From contig NZ_JH725147.1 of assembly GCF_000278275.1 (NCBI RefSeq), forward strand, positions 794,849-858,848: a stretch of 64,000 nucleotides of DNA. The letters are read 5' to 3'. Positions within the stretch are counted from its first letter, which is position 1, and each line of letters opens with the position of its first letter. The position numbers and the translations under genes are program-made. The notes under the pieces are model-generated. The model saw only the letters and a list, made by a program, of their open reading frames with translations, was not told the DNA's origin and did no database searches. Positions 28,932 through 40,698 of this stretch are shown here, piece after piece. This DNA comes from Bartonella tamiae Th239 (GTDB taxonomy: Bacteria; Pseudomonadota; Alphaproteobacteria; Rhizobiales; Rhizobiaceae).

Positions 28932-29115
28932 TATTATGCTCCTTGGTTGATAAATAAAATAATTAAAATGTAGCAAAACTCATTTGAGTTGGTAAAAGAA
29001 AGGTAAGAGATCAAACGCAGAGTTGCAAGCATTATCACTGCAATAAATATAATATGTTTAATGAATAGACGATATTGATAATTTACAATGCTCAATTATT
29101 TGACAATCAAATGAT

Positions 29116-30759
29116 ATGGATAAAAAAATGGCTATGAAAATAATTTCGACAACAGCTTTTACAGATCAAAATCCAGGTACTTCTGGTTTAAGAAAAAAAG
29201 TAAAGATTTTTCAGCAATCTCATTATGTTGAAAATTTTTTGCAATCCATATTCGATTGTGCTGGTGATATTGCAGGAAAAACATTTATCTTAGGTGGCGA
29301 TGGACGTTATTTTAACAAAGAGGTTATTCAAATTGCCTTAAATATGGCTGCTGCAAATGGTGTGGGTTTGGTTAAAGTTGGAAAAAGTGGTATTTTATCA
29401 ACACCTGCTGCCTCTCACCTTATTCGTAAATATAAAGCTCATGGTGGCATTATCTTATCGGCAAGCCATAATCCCGGCGGTGTTGATGGTGACTTTGGTA
29501 TCAAATATAATATCGAAAATGGTGGTCCTGCACCTGAAAAACTGACACAAGCTATTTTTGATACTTCAAAGAATTTAACCCATTTTAAAATTGAAGATGT
29601 TGAAAATATTGATCTTGAGCATTTGGGACGAAAAAAGGTTGGTACAATGACAGTAGAAGTCATTGATAGCGTATCTGATTATGCTGATTTGATGGAAGAG
29701 CTTTTTGACTTTGATCTTATTCGTAAGTCAGTTCAAAACGGTTTCCAATTCAAATTTGATGCGATGCATGCGGTAACAGGTCCTTACGCCATGGAAATTT
29801 TTGTAAATAGGCTAAAAATGTCACCAGATAGCGTTATGAATGGCATTCCACTGCCTGATTTTGGCGGACGACATCCTGACCCTAATCCAACACATGCACA
29901 CGACCTTTATGATTTAATGATGTCTGATAATGGTCCAGATTTAGGCGCGGCCTCAGATGGTGATGGCGATCGTAATCTGATTATTGGTTGGAAGCAATTT
30001 GTTACACCTTCTGATTCTCTTGCTATTCTTGCAGCAAATGCAAAATATATTAAAGGGTATAAAACTGGTATCAAGGGTATTGCGCGTTCTATGCCAACCA
30101 GTGCTGCCGCAGATCATGTGGCGCAAAAAATGGGTTTAAACATTTTTGAAACGCCGACAGGTTGGAAGTTTTTCGGCAATCTTATGGATGCAAATAAGGT
30201 AACATTTTGTGGCGAGGAAAGCTTTGGCACAAGTTCCAATCATGTGCGTGAAAAAGATGGTTTATGGGCAGTTTTATGTTGGTTGAACTTAATGGCGGCA
30301 ACTCAAAAAAGTGTCAGTGAAATTGTTCAAGACCATTGGGCTGAATTTGGGCGTTCTTATTATACGCGTCATGATTATGAAGAGGTTGATGGACAGGCAG
30401 CCAAACAAGTGATGGATACTCTACGCGATCGTTTACAAACCCTTCAAGGGACGGACGTTGCAGGGCTTACGATCGAAAAAGCAGATGAGTTTTCTTATCA
30501 CGATCCAATTGATGGTTCTATAAGTGAGCATCAAGGCATACGTATCTTTTTTGTTGGTGGAGGCCGGCTTGTTTATCGACTCTCTGGTACGGGAACATCT
30601 GGGGCGACTTTACGTCTATATATGGAACATTATGTCCGTGATTCACTCAAAATAGATGATGACACGCAAGAGGCTTTGGCAGCATTAATTGTCGCTGGAG
30701 ATGAATTAGTTAATCTTAAGAAAAAGTTAGGGCGCAAAAAACCTAATGTTATCATTTAA
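29116..30759 (+). CDS. pgm: Phosphoglucomutase (alpha-D-glucose type)
   Basis: A 547-aa alpha-D-phosphohexomutase interconverting glucose-1-P and glucose-6-P. It has the phosphoserine loop GGIILSASHNPGG, the Mg site ASDGDGDRN, the sugar-binding loop FCGEESFGTSSNHVREKDG and the C-terminal phosphate-binding YRLSGTGTSGATLRLYM. Starts at 29116 or the nearby ATGs at 29128/29134 are all possible. Length matches the eukaryote-like Pgm of rhizobia, where it serves cell-envelope and glucan precursors. Single gene. Confidence 0.96.
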   Translation: MDKKMAMKIISTTAFTDQNPGTSGLRKKVKIFQQSHYVENFLQSIFDCAGDIAGKTFILGGDGRYFNKEVIQIALNMAAANGVGLVKVGKSGILSTPAASHLIRKYKAHGGIILSASHNPGGVDGDFGIKYNIENGGPAPEKLTQAIFDTSKNLTHFKIEDVENIDLEHLGRKKVGTMTVEVIDSVSDYADLMEELFDFDLIRKSVQNGFQFKFDAMHAVTGPYAMEIFVNRLKMSPDSVMNGIPLPDFGGRHPDPNPTHAHDLYDLMMSDNGPDLGAASDGDGDRNLIIGWKQFVTPSDSLAILAANAKYIKGYKTGIKGIARSMPTSAAADHVAQKMGLNIFETPTGWKFFGNLMDANKVTFCGEESFGTSSNHVREKDGLWAVLCWLNLMAATQKSVSEIVQDHWAEFGRSYYTRHDYEEVDGQAAKQVMDTLRDRLQTLQGTDVAGLTIEKADEFSYHDPIDGSISEHQGIRIFFVGGGRLVYRLSGTGTSGATLRLYMEHYVRDSLKIDDDTQEALAALIVAGDELVNLKKKLGRKKPNVII

Positions 30760-30980
30760 ACTATTAAATTTTTATCTCACTCATATTTTTAATATCAAAA
30801 TTTTGAGGTTTTTCTAATTGAAGATGTTTCTTTATCTTTCAGTTATGATTATTGATGAAATAAAAATTTTTAGAATAATAGGTCTATTCAAATGATTGTG
30901 ATCCAATGTGACAATGCTTGCCACACTATGATCGTCCACCTATAGTTTTGAAAAAATTGAAATTTTTAAGGATGAACTTC

Positions 30981-31559
30981 ATGAGCAAGCAAAATGTTTC
31001 ATCTGTCAGAGCAGAAACCATACAAAAAAATATGATGTCACGGCGTCAGATTTTATATGGTGGAGTGCTTGCGACGATGACTATTAGTTTTTTACCAAAT
31101 ATGATTAGGCCATCTTTCGCTGTATCCTCAACTGAAAATTTTCCTAAAAATTTTGCAACAATAAGTCGTATGTTGGTTGGCAGACATGCGTTGAATGATA
31201 GCGTTATAATGCGTGGATGGACGGGGTTGGTAGATAAATTTTCTGATTTTTCTGGGCGTTACCATGCACTTGAGAAAGCGATTTTTACGTCAAAACTTAC
31301 ATCAATTGAAGTGATAAAAACTTCTACGCTTTTTAAAGATCCAATACACAAACAAACGATTATGGAGATAATATCAGCTTATTATCTTGGCCGTATTGGA
31401 GAAATTCATGCAAATAGTGAAACCAATAAGGCCTATCCTGTGACATTTTCACAAGCTTTGATGTGGGAGCCTACAATAGATGTGACTGTATTGCCAACTT
31501 ATGCACGCGGTGGTCCAGGATATTGGCATGAGACTCCGCAAACGCTCACGACCGATTAA
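30981..31559 (+). CDS. Membrane-bound gluconate/sugar dehydrogenase, small (gamma) subunit
   Basis: 192 aa from the ATG at 30981, supported by AAGG 9 nt upstream. The N-terminus carries a Tat signal (SRRQILYGGVLATMTISFLP). The rest matches the gluconate 2-dehydrogenase subunit 3 family: ISRMLVGRHALND, and at the C-terminus YYLGRIGEIHANSETNKAYPVTFSQALMWEPTIDV..YARGGPGYWHE. This subunit chaperones and exports the folded FAD subunit through Tat and stays in the periplasmic complex. It is the first gene of three (small subunit, GMC oxidoreductase, cytochrome c). Confidence 0.9.
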   Translation: MSKQNVSSVRAETIQKNMMSRRQILYGGVLATMTISFLPNMIRPSFAVSSTENFPKNFATISRMLVGRHALNDSVIMRGWTGLVDKFSDFSGRYHALEKAIFTSKLTSIEVIKTSTLFKDPIHKQTIMEIISAYYLGRIGEIHANSETNKAYPVTFSQALMWEPTIDVTVLPTYARGGPGYWHETPQTLTTD

Positions 31560-31621
31560 ATCATTTTTTATAATTTACATAATTTGGTTACGGATAAATA
31601 AAAACAATTGGGAATAAACTT

Positions 31622-33223
31622 ATGAAAAATTATGATGCAGATGTCATCGTCATCGGCTCGGGTATCATTGGCAGTAATTCAGCACATATATTGGCTAAAG
31701 CGGGAAAAGCGGTGATTATTTTGGAAGCTGGACCTCGTGTTCCAAGGTGGAAAATTTTACAAAATTATCGAACAAGTGGTAATGTTTACGCCAATGGGGG
31801 CAATAGAAATGCTCCTTATCCTTCATCTGCTCAAGCTCCCACTTCGTATGAAGAAGGTTACATTGTCAATACGGGACCACAAACATATCTGCCTGGACAA
31901 TTGCGTCTAGTTGGAGGGACGACATGGCACTGGGGTGGAGCATGTTGGCGCAATTTGCCCAATGATTTTAAAATGAAATCTATTTATGGTGTAGGGCGAG
32001 ATTGGCCAATAAGCTATGATGATCTGGAACCTTACTATCATCAAGCAGAGGTTGAATTGGGTGTTTCTGGTGATAATGAGGAAGATTATAGCGGGCACGG
32101 GCGAGGGACGTATCCACCGCGAAAAGAACCATTTCCTATTCCACCGCAAGTTTATAGTTATTCAAGTCAAACAATAAAAAACAAACTGGCTGAAAATGGT
32201 TATCCCTTTACTTACCAACCTAATGGTCGTGCTACAGTGCCTTACGATAATCGTCCTGCATGTGTGGGCAATAATAATTGTTCCCCAATTTGTCCGATAG
32301 GTTCTCAATATAGTGGTGATCGTCATGCATTAAAAGCAGAACAGGCTGGCGCAAAAATTATAGAAAATGCCAGAGCTTATAAACTTGAAAAAGGTGAAAA
32401 AGGTAAAATTGTTGCTGTGCATTATTTTTCACCTGATGGAACAAGCACACGGCTAACCGCACGTTACTTCGTTGTAGCAGCCCATACTTTGGAGTCTGCG
32501 CGCTTACTATTATTATCAGATGTCGCCAATTCGTCAGATATGGTTGGACGAAATTTAATGGATAATAATGGTCATGGACTGATCTTTTTTGCCAAAGATC
32601 CTCTGTGGCCCGGACGTGGCCCAGTTCAGCAGGGTGATATTATGAAATGGCGAGATGGTGCATTTAGAAAAACACGTAGTGCCATAAGGCATGAAATTGG
32701 AAATTATGTTTCCAATCCGCCAGTTACGGAATGGCTTTTAAAGCAGGGCATAGTCGGTGATGAATTGGATGAAAAAATTCGTTACTATTCTTCTAGAACC
32801 ATTGAGATCTCATCAAATTTTGAATTGCTTCCTCACGTTGAAAATCGCGTATCTCTTAATTCAGAAAGTAAAGATATATTTGGGCTTCCTCAAATGTCAA
32901 TTCATTTCGGCGTTGATGATTATGTGCGTGCCGGAGCTAAAGTTGCTATTGAGGATTATCATAAATTTATTGATATTTTTGAAGGTGAAGTCTTCAGTAT
33001 GACAACCGACGTATGGGAAAACCGGGATCATCCGGCAGGGTGTATGATTATGGGAGAAAATGCAAAAGATTCTGTTGTCAATCATGAAGGTCGTACATTC
33101 GATCATGATAATCTTTTCATTTCTTCGACGGGTGTTATGCCTACAGTAGGTGTTAATAATCCGACGATGACAGGTGTTGCACTAGCTCTTCGCAGTGCTG
33201 ACCTTATTTTAAAGGAGATTTAA
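31622..33223 (+). CDS. GMC-family dehydrogenase FAD subunit (gluconate/fructose/sorbitol type)
   Basis: 533 aa without its own signal peptide, so it is presumably carried out by the Tat small subunit. The FAD motif VIVIGSGIIGSNSAHILAKAGK is at the N-terminus, followed by LVGGTTWHWGGACWR and DWPISYDDLEPYY. Cys-rich CVGNNNCSPICPIGSQY may hold an Fe-S cluster, as in fructose dehydrogenase. The C-terminal GMC domain includes DHPAGCMIMG (catalytic His region), LFISSTGVMPTVGVNNPTMTGVALALR. It oxidises a sugar or aldonate in the periplasm and passes electrons to the cytochrome subunit encoded 1 nt downstream. Gluconate, 2-ketogluconate, fructose and sorbitol enzymes are too alike to choose between. 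Confidence 0.9.
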   Translation: MKNYDADVIVIGSGIIGSNSAHILAKAGKAVIILEAGPRVPRWKILQNYRTSGNVYANGGNRNAPYPSSAQAPTSYEEGYIVNTGPQTYLPGQLRLVGGTTWHWGGACWRNLPNDFKMKSIYGVGRDWPISYDDLEPYYHQAEVELGVSGDNEEDYSGHGRGTYPPRKEPFPIPPQVYSYSSQTIKNKLAENGYPFTYQPNGRATVPYDNRPACVGNNNCSPICPIGSQYSGDRHALKAEQAGAKIIENARAYKLEKGEKGKIVAVHYFSPDGTSTRLTARYFVVAAHTLESARLLLLSDVANSSDMVGRNLMDNNGHGLIFFAKDPLWPGRGPVQQGDIMKWRDGAFRKTRSAIRHEIGNYVSNPPVTEWLLKQGIVGDELDEKIRYYSSRTIEISSNFELLPHVENRVSLNSESKDIFGLPQMSIHFGVDDYVRAGAKVAIEDYHKFIDIFEGEVFSMTTDVWENRDHPAGCMIMGENAKDSVVNHEGRTFDHDNLFISSTGVMPTVGVNNPTMTGVALALRSADLILKEI

Positions 33224-33224
33224 G

Positions 33225-34652
33225 ATGAAATCTCTTATTTTTTCATTACTTGCTTTTATGTTTGCAACCGTTGGTTCAATTGCACAAGATAGTTTAGACA
33301 AAATTTCAAAGGGTGAATATATTGCGCGCGCAAGTGACTGTGTCGCTTGTCATACCGCTAATGAAAATAAGCCATATGCGGGAGGATATGCTGTTGGTAC
33401 ACCATTTGGTACAGTTTATTCTTCTAATATTACTTCTTCTAAGAAATTTGGGATTGGTGATTGGAGTGAAAAAGAGTTTGCTGATGCCGTTCGTCAAGGC
33501 ATCAGTAAATCGAAAGGTCGCTTATACCCTGCAATGCCTTATGATGCCTATCATGCTATGAGTGATGATGACGTAAGTGCGCTTTATGCCTATTTGCAAA
33601 CAACAAAACCAGTGGATGAGGCACCAAAAACAACGAAGCTTACTTTTCCCTTTAATATGCGTTTTTTGATGATAGGCTGGAATATTTTTAATGTGTCCTC
33701 GGGTTCAAACCATGTTGAAGAGCTTGATAATTTAAGTCGTGGACGTTATTTAGTTGATGTGCTTGGTCACTGTGGAACATGTCATACGCCTCGAAATTTT
33801 ATGATGGGTCTTGATACGTCAAAGCATCTTGCTGGTTCCAGTGCTGGTGGTTGGCATGCTCCAAATATAACATCAGATAAAATTGCAGGAATTGGAAGTT
33901 GGAGTGATGAAGAAATCGCTACCTATCTACGAACAGGGCACATAAATGGCAAAGGTTCAGCCGCAGGTGATATGGCTGAAGTTATTCAAAATAGTACGCA
34001 GTATTACAACGATAGGGATTTAAAAGCTGTTGTAGCATATTTACGTACTATACCTGCAATTTCTGATCCTCATCAAAAGCGTGCTCGATCTGATTTTGGT
34101 CAACCTGTATCGAATAAATATGATATTTTTAATGAGCAAGAACAACGTTATTTTGCTTCCGTTGAAGATAAAGAAAATGAAAATAAGAATATAACAGATG
34201 AACGTGCAAATATATCAGCTTTAGACGGTCAGATTCTTTTCAATAATAGTTGTGCTTCGTGTCATCAACCAAGCGGTTCAGGCGTTAAAGGTGGATATTA
34301 TCCCTCTCTTTATCATAATTCAACAGTTGGTGCGGTTGATTCTTCAAACCTTATATTGACTATTTTAAATGGTGTTTCACGAAAAACGGCTGAAGAATAT
34401 GCCTTTATGCCTGCTTATAAAGACACCTTTAGTGATGCTCAAATCGCTTCTGTTGCTAACTATGTCTTACAAAAATGGGGCAATCCAGACGCCCACGTTA
34501 GTGAACAAAAAGTCAATGATTTGCGTTTAATGAAACCTAATTATTCATCCACGCCGCTTCTCGTCCTTTTTTGGGGTGGTGTCGCTTTCGCACTAGTGGT
34601 TCTGTTATTCATTATTCATCTTATCATTCGTCGAAAAAGAACCAAATACTAA
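33225..34652 (+). CDS. Membrane-anchored triheme cytochrome c subunit of the sugar dehydrogenase
   Basis: 475 aa with an N-terminal signal peptide (SLIFSLLAFMFATVGSIAQ). It has three c-type heme sites: CVACH at residue 39, CGTCH at 183 and CASCH at 343. A C-terminal membrane helix (LLVLFWGGVAFALVVLLFIIHLII) is followed by basic residues. This is the cytochrome subunit of membrane-bound gluconate/sorbitol/fructose dehydrogenases, which hands electrons to ubiquinone at the inner membrane. It starts 1 nt after the FAD gene stop and is closed by the strong terminator at 34673. Confidence 0.94.
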   Translation: MKSLIFSLLAFMFATVGSIAQDSLDKISKGEYIARASDCVACHTANENKPYAGGYAVGTPFGTVYSSNITSSKKFGIGDWSEKEFADAVRQGISKSKGRLYPAMPYDAYHAMSDDDVSALYAYLQTTKPVDEAPKTTKLTFPFNMRFLMIGWNIFNVSSGSNHVEELDNLSRGRYLVDVLGHCGTCHTPRNFMMGLDTSKHLAGSSAGGWHAPNITSDKIAGIGSWSDEEIATYLRTGHINGKGSAAGDMAEVIQNSTQYYNDRDLKAVVAYLRTIPAISDPHQKRARSDFGQPVSNKYDIFNEQEQRYFASVEDKENENKNITDERANISALDGQILFNNSCASCHQPSGSGVKGGYYPSLYHNSTVGAVDSSNLILTILNGVSRKTAEEYAFMPAYKDTFSDAQIASVANYVLQKWGNPDAHVSEQKVNDLRLMKPNYSSTPLLVLFWGGVAFALVVLLFIIHLIIRRKRTKY

Positions 34653-34672
34653 ATTTGAAAACATTGACAGTA

Positions 34673-34712
34673 ATGTTTTGTGAATAAGATTTCTTATTCA
34701 CAAAACATTTTT
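34673..34712 (+). terminator. Strong intrinsic terminator of the sugar dehydrogenase operon
   Basis: ATGTTTTGTGAATAAG and its exact complement form a perfect 16-bp stem with an ATTT loop, followed by TTTT on the plus strand, 21 nt after the cytochrome stop. Confidence 0.9.
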
Positions 34713-34766
34713 GAAAATGCTTTTAATTTTTTTATTAATATTAGATTATTAAATTTTTATTTTGTC

Positions 34767-36155
34767 TTATTTTGGATGGATCATATCTTCTGGTTTGACC
34801 AATGTGTTATAGTCACTTTCTGAAACACCTGCTTTAAGCGCTTCCTCACGCAAGGTCGTACCATTTTTATGAGCAGTTTTTGCAATTTTTGCTGCCTTAT
34901 CATATCCAATAGCTGGAGCAAGAGCCGTTACTAGCATGAGCGATTGTTCCATCAAATCATGAATGCGGTTTTCATTCGCTTTAATACCTTTGATACAATG
35001 GTCAGCAAATGACACCATGCAATCTGATAAAATAGCGATGGATTGTAAAACATTATAAGCGATAACAGGCTTATACACATTCAGTTCAAAATGACCTTGG
35101 CTTGATGCAACAGTGACGGTTGTTTCGTTACCGAAAACTTGTGCAGCAACCATCGTTAAGGCTTCGCATTGTGTTGGATTGACTTTCCCAGGCATGATGG
35201 ATGATCCTGGTTCGTTTTCCGGTAGGCTTAATTCTCCTAGTCCAGAACGTGGGCCAGAACCTAAAAAACGAATATCATTAGCAATTTTAAAAAGATCTGT
35301 TGCCAATGCATTGAGGCTGCCATGAAAATGTGTAAGTGCGCCATGGCTAGCAAGAGCTTCAAATTTATTGTCGGATGTTTTGAATGGCACACCCGTAATG
35401 TCGCTGACTGCATGAGCAAAGCTTACATCAAAACCAATGGGCGCATTGAGTCCCGTTCCAACCGCGGTGCCGCCTTGCGCAAGTTTCATCACATCCTGCA
35501 ACGCACTTTCAATGCGCTTATGATTATATTCCAAAGCAGCACGATAGCCTGAAAATTCTTGTCCAAGTGTGACTGGTGTTGCATCTTGAGTGTGCGTACG
35601 ACCAATTTTTATGATTTTGTCAAACTCTTTTTCTTTGTCTTTTAGTGCAAGTGTTAAATGGTCAAGTGCTGGAAAAAGTCGTTTTACAGTTTGTAGTGTG
35701 GTTGCAATATGAATAGCAGTTGGAAATGAATCATTTGAGGATTGGCTCATATTGACATGATCATTAGGATGAACAGGTTTTTTTGATCCCATTTCACCAC
35801 CAAGCATTTCAATCGCTCGATTGGAGATCACCTCATTTACATTCATATTTGTTTGTGTGCCAGAGCCTGTTTGCCAAACCACGAGTGGAAAATTATCATC
35901 AAGCTTTGAAGAAATAACTTCATCTGCTGCTGCAATAATCGTCTTGCCAATTTGTGTATCTAATTTTCCTGCTTCCATATTGGCTATAGCGGCTGCTTTT
36001 TTGACAATTCCAAGTGCATGTATGAGGGCAAGAGGTTGCTTTTCCTCACCAATTTTAAAATTGTGCCTTGAACGTTCTGTTTGCGCACCCCAATAATGGT
36101 CGCCAGGAACATCAATTTCGCCAAATGTATCCGTTTCGGTACGTTGAGTTGCCAT
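34767..36155 (-). CDS. fumC: Fumarate hydratase, class II
   Basis: A 462-aa iron-independent TCA-cycle enzyme (fumarate to malate). Signature [13 protein letters not shown] is present, as are [38 protein letters not shown] and [26 protein letters not shown] lies just before the ATG. Single gene converging on the dehydrogenase operon. The length is standard. Confidence 0.97.
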   Translation of the reverse strand: MATQRTETDTFGEIDVPGDHYWGAQTERSRHNFKIGEEKQPLALIHALGIVKKAAAIANMEAGKLDTQIGKTIIAAADEVISSKLDDNFPLVVWQTGSGTQTNMNVNEVISNRAIEMLGGEMGSKKPVHPNDHVNMSQSSNDSFPTAIHIATTLQTVKRLFPALDHLTLALKDKEKEFDKIIKIGRTHTQDATPVTLGQEFSGYRAALEYNHKRIESALQDVMKLAQGGTAVGTGLNAPIGFDVSFAHAVSDITGVPFKTSDNKFEALASHGALTHFHGSLNALATDLFKIANDIRFLGSGPRSGLGELSLPENEPGSSIMPGKVNPTQCEALTMVAAQVFGNETTVTVASSQGHFELNVYKPVIAYNVLQSIAILSDCMVSFADHCIKGIKANENRIHDLMEQSLMLVTALAPAIGYDKAAKIAKTAHKNGTTLREEALKAGVSESDYNTLVKPEDMIHPK

Positions 36156-36275
36156 ATTAAAACTCCTTTTTTATGGCTTTGACGATAGCTCAAGAAAACA
36201 AAGCTGAAAAGAGCTTATACATGATTATATGCTCTTTGTTGTCTTTCTTCAAACATCGTTTATGAGATTGAGACT

Positions 36276-37424
36276 TTAAAAATATTTTAACCACGTTATA
36301 TCACGTCGTTTTGCTTTGAAGCGGGCAAAAGAACGCACGGGAAAATAAAGTGCAATGATGAGTATAATGCTACATAGCCAAACAGAACTTATTGTATCAA
36401 AGCCAAAATATTGTCCTTGGTTTAATCCCCAAATTGAAACTGCCCCCACATAGAGAAATTTTAAAATATAGAGATGAAAAACGTAAAAAAACATAGGCAC
36501 GCTTCCAAAAACTGCGAGCCAGCCAATAAGCTTTGTATTTTGAAATTTTTCAAATAAAGCAATTAATATACAGCCTATCCCTAAAGTTAATAAAAGAAAT
36601 AAAAGTGAAGGGGGATATTTTGTAATGTTAAAAAAACTCATAGATGTTTGGAGCAATGTATCGCCCTCATGCCAAGGCTTTTCTCCATAGGCATTCAGAA
36701 ATCGTAAACTTAAAAATATGAAGATTGTAACGATACCTGTTGTTAATAAAATTGTTTGACGCTTTAATGAAGGCATTGATTTTATAAACAATCCACCAAT
36801 GGAATAACCAAGAGCAATGACGCCGATCCATGGCAGTACAGGATAAGAAGTGCGTATTCTTAAATTATCACCAAATTCAATCCATGAACGGTCATGTAAG
36901 ATTGCCCAAGGAATGTAAAAAAAAGAGTCGGCTGGAAAATGAAAACCATCAAGAAGATTATGACCAACAATAATAACAAGTCCAAGTATGCCGATCCATG
37001 TCCGGTGCAGCCAAATGATTGCAGAAAGAGCTATCATACTTAGGCCAATGGCCCATATGACTTGTAAATAAATAACTTTGGGTGGGAATTGGAATGTCCA
37101 TGCAAAATTGATAATGGTCACTTCTAATAAAATAAGCAATAGTCCGCGTTTTAACAGAAATCCCGATACATCTTTTTTTGATTGTACTTTTTGTGCGTAA
37201 AGTGAAGCGGAAATTCCCGTTAAAAGGACAAAAATAGGCGCACAAATATGGGCAAGTGAACGACTAAAAAATAACCAAAAATCTGTTGTCTGAACGTTAA
37301 TAGGATCACCAACTTGTTGATGAAGAAAAAAAGTTTCTCGGACGTGATCAAGCATCATAAGAATAATGACAAAGCCACGCATGGCATCAATGTAAATGAG
37401 GCGGTGAGAAAATTTTTCGCGCAT
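36276..37424 (-). CDS. DUF1624/heparan-acetyltransferase-like membrane protein
   Basis: 382 aa with about 10 hydrophobic helices. It begins RLIYIDAMRGFVIILMMLDHVRETFF, the conserved opening of DUF1624/HGSNAT-like proteins (R-x-x-x-D-x-x-R-G-x-x-x-x-x-M-x-x-D-H). Further conserved pieces are HICAPIFVLLTGISASL and PVLPWIGVIALGYSIGGLF. Such proteins are thought to move acyl groups from cytoplasmic acetyl-CoA to extracytoplasmic glycans. The substrate here is unknown. Monocistronic between fumC and groEL. Confidence 0.88.
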   Translation of the reverse strand: MREKFSHRLIYIDAMRGFVIILMMLDHVRETFFLHQQVGDPINVQTTDFWLFFSRSLAHICAPIFVLLTGISASLYAQKVQSKKDVSGFLLKRGLLLILLEVTIINFAWTFQFPPKVIYLQVIWAIGLSMIALSAIIWLHRTWIGILGLVIIVGHNLLDGFHFPADSFFYIPWAILHDRSWIEFGDNLRIRTSYPVLPWIGVIALGYSIGGLFIKSMPSLKRQTILLTTGIVTIFIFLSLRFLNAYGEKPWHEGDTLLQTSMSFFNITKYPPSLLFLLLTLGIGCILIALFEKFQNTKLIGWLAVFGSVPMFFYVFHLYILKFLYVGAVSIWGLNQGQYFGFDTISSVWLCSIILIIALYFPVRSFARFKAKRRDITWLKYF

Positions 37425-37520
37425 AATAATTTCCGTAATGATATAATATTACATTTGATAACGTATTTTTTAACAGATACCAACAAAAAATTTTACGTAA
37501 TTTTTTTACGAAACTGAAAT

Positions 37521-37544
37521 AAAAAAACGGGCCCGAAGGCCCGT
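37521..37544 (-). terminator. groESL operon terminator
   Basis: On the minus strand ACGGGCC-TTCG-GGCCCGT is followed by TTTTTT: a 7-bp GC-rich stem with a UUCG tetraloop 25 nt past the groEL stop. Confidence 0.95.
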
Positions 37545-37569
37545 CTTAATACTATAATATAAGGATTTA

Positions 37570-39246
<1,677 letters not shown>

Positions 39247-39263
39247 TTATGAAAAAACGGTAA

Positions 39264-39560
39264 TTAGCCGAGGATTCCCATAATGTCGGATTCTTTCATG
39301 ATAAGGACATCTTCGTTACCAAGCTTAACTTCAGTGCCTGACCATTTGCCAAAAAGCACACGATCACCTGTTTTAACGTCCAACTCAACAAGTTTGCCGC
39401 TTTCATCACGAGCACCAGGACCTACAGCAATAACTTCACCTTCTTGCGGCTTTTCTTTTGCTGTATCTGGAATAATGATACCACCAGCTGTTTTTTCTTC
39501 TGATTCAACCCGACGAACGACTACGCGATCGTGAAGTGGGCGAAATTTAGTGTTAGCCAT
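39264..39560 (-). CDS. groS: Co-chaperonin GroES
   Basis: 98 aa with [33 protein letters not shown], including the mobile loop, and the C-terminal YGKWSG-like [23 protein letters not shown]. First gene of the groESL operon. AAAGG lies 10 nt before the ATG. Confidence 0.99.
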   Translation of the reverse strand: MANTKFRPLHDRVVVRRVESEEKTAGGIIIPDTAKEKPQEGEVIAVGPGARDESGKLVELDVKTGDRVLFGKWSGTEVKLGNEDVLIMKESDIMGILG

Positions 39561-39638
39561 GTTTTGAACCTTTAAATTGTTTCAACTCTATTTAAGCTCA
39601 CTTAATAAAGACTTTGTCTGATAGGACAGAGCCTTGAA

Positions 39639-39665
39639 TTAGCACTCACATCTTGCGAGTGCTAA
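39639..39665. promoter_or_regulatory. CIRCE operator (HrcA binding site) of groESL
   Basis: TTAGCACTC-N9-GAGTGCTAA: both arms match the CIRCE consensus exactly, 79 nt before the groES start. HrcA repressor control of the operon follows from established knowledge of this element. hrcA itself is not in the window. Confidence 0.97.
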
Positions 39666-39676
39666 CTTCACTATAA

Positions 39677-39705
39677 GAGATAAAAATCACAAATTAAAAT
39701 GTCAA
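39677..39705 (-). promoter_or_regulatory. Candidate groESL promoter
   Basis: TTGACA (39705-39700), a 17-nt spacer and TATCTC (39682-39677) precede CIRCE, placing transcription start inside or at the operator as expected for HrcA repression. The CTTGACA box could also be read by RpoH. The exact -10 is uncertain because TATAGT lies further downstream. Confidence 0.55.
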
Positions 39706-40022
39706 GGACATCCAATAAATTTTTTTTATCTTTCTGTATGCGATCTCATTTTACTAGGATTATGAATGTTGTGTGATTAGGCTAATGAATGTTTCGGGCG
39801 TTTTGTTCGCGTCATGATAGAAGCATCACGCTCAAATCCGATACTTATGACTTCGGTAAGTTTAAAAAAGTACACTGTAAAATAGTATCTTAATATAAAT
39901 ATTCTTTTTATTTTATAATGGTCGGAATTTTTAATACTGCGAGATTTATGGTCTTGGTTGATTTATCGTAAAGTTCATCGCATAAAGGAAAAAAATACAT
40001 AGAGTTAACGGATGAATATAAG
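39706..40022. other. Intergenic region upstream of groESL and yjdM
   Basis: Divergent spacer. Beyond the groESL promoter next to it I see only AT-rich sequence and no further gene. Confidence 0.3.
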
Positions 40023-40361
40023 ATGAGTGATTTTCCTGCCTGTCCACAATGCCATTCAATATATACTTATGAAGATGAAACGCATTTTATTTGCCCAGAA
40101 TGTGGACATGAATGGAACGATAAGAGTGCCAGTACACAAGAATATGTAGTGCGTGATTCTAATGGAACGATTCTGGCTGATGGTGATACAGTAAGTGTGA
40201 TCAAAGACTTAAAAGTTAAAGGGTCCTCTTTGGTTGTGAAAGTGGGAACCAAGGTCAAAAACATTCGTCTTGTTGAAGGCGATCACGATATTGATTGTAA
40301 AATACCAGGTGTAGGACAAATGGGCTTGAAATCAGAGTTTGTGAAAAAGGTACAAGATTAA
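40023..40361 (+). CDS. yjdM: YjdM/PhnA-family zinc-ribbon protein
   Basis: 112 aa. The N-terminal zinc ribbon has two CxxC knuckles ([11 protein letters not shown] and [10 protein letters not shown]). The PhnA domain follows with [38 protein letters not shown] and [21 protein letters not shown]. Despite the old 'alkylphosphonate' label, family members lie outside phosphonate operons and their role is uncertain. Monocistronic. Confidence 0.95.
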   Translation: MSDFPACPQCHSIYTYEDETHFICPECGHEWNDKSASTQEYVVRDSNGTILADGDTVSVIKDLKVKGSSLVVKVGTKVKNIRLVEGDHDIDCKIPGVGQMGLKSEFVKKVQD

Positions 40362-40650
40362 TTTTTAAATTATTTTTAAACTATTTTTTTACAATACATC
40401 TTACAGATGATGTGATTAAAGTTTCAAAATTATGCTTAATAAATAATTGGGCAACATGGCTTATTGTTAAGTGTATCAGACTATGTAACTGACAAAGAAT
40501 GCACGTTTTTATGCTCAGATTGTAAGAAATGATCCGCTTTTGTATCAAATTTTTAAAATATAATGATATAAAATATTACGCTAGCATTTGTTATTCATTA
40601 TGATAGCACAGCAAATTGAGATGAGTTTTTCATAGCGTTGTTCTTCCATG
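40362..40650. other. AT-rich convergent spacer between yjdM and nfu
   Basis: No gene or terminator recognised apart from the hairpin beginning at 40651. Confidence 0.3.
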
Positions 40651-40687
40651 ACATGGTCGTCTGCTAAGAAAGGCTTGACGACCATGT
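40651..40687 (-). terminator. Long inverted repeat after the nfu gene
   Basis: ACATGGTCGTC and GACGACCATGT form an 11-bp perfect stem with a 15-nt loop, 12 nt past the nfu stop. There is no U-tract on either side, so it may be a 3'-protecting or Rho-assisted end rather than an intrinsic terminator. Confidence 0.5.
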
Positions 40688-40698
40688 ATATTGGTAAT

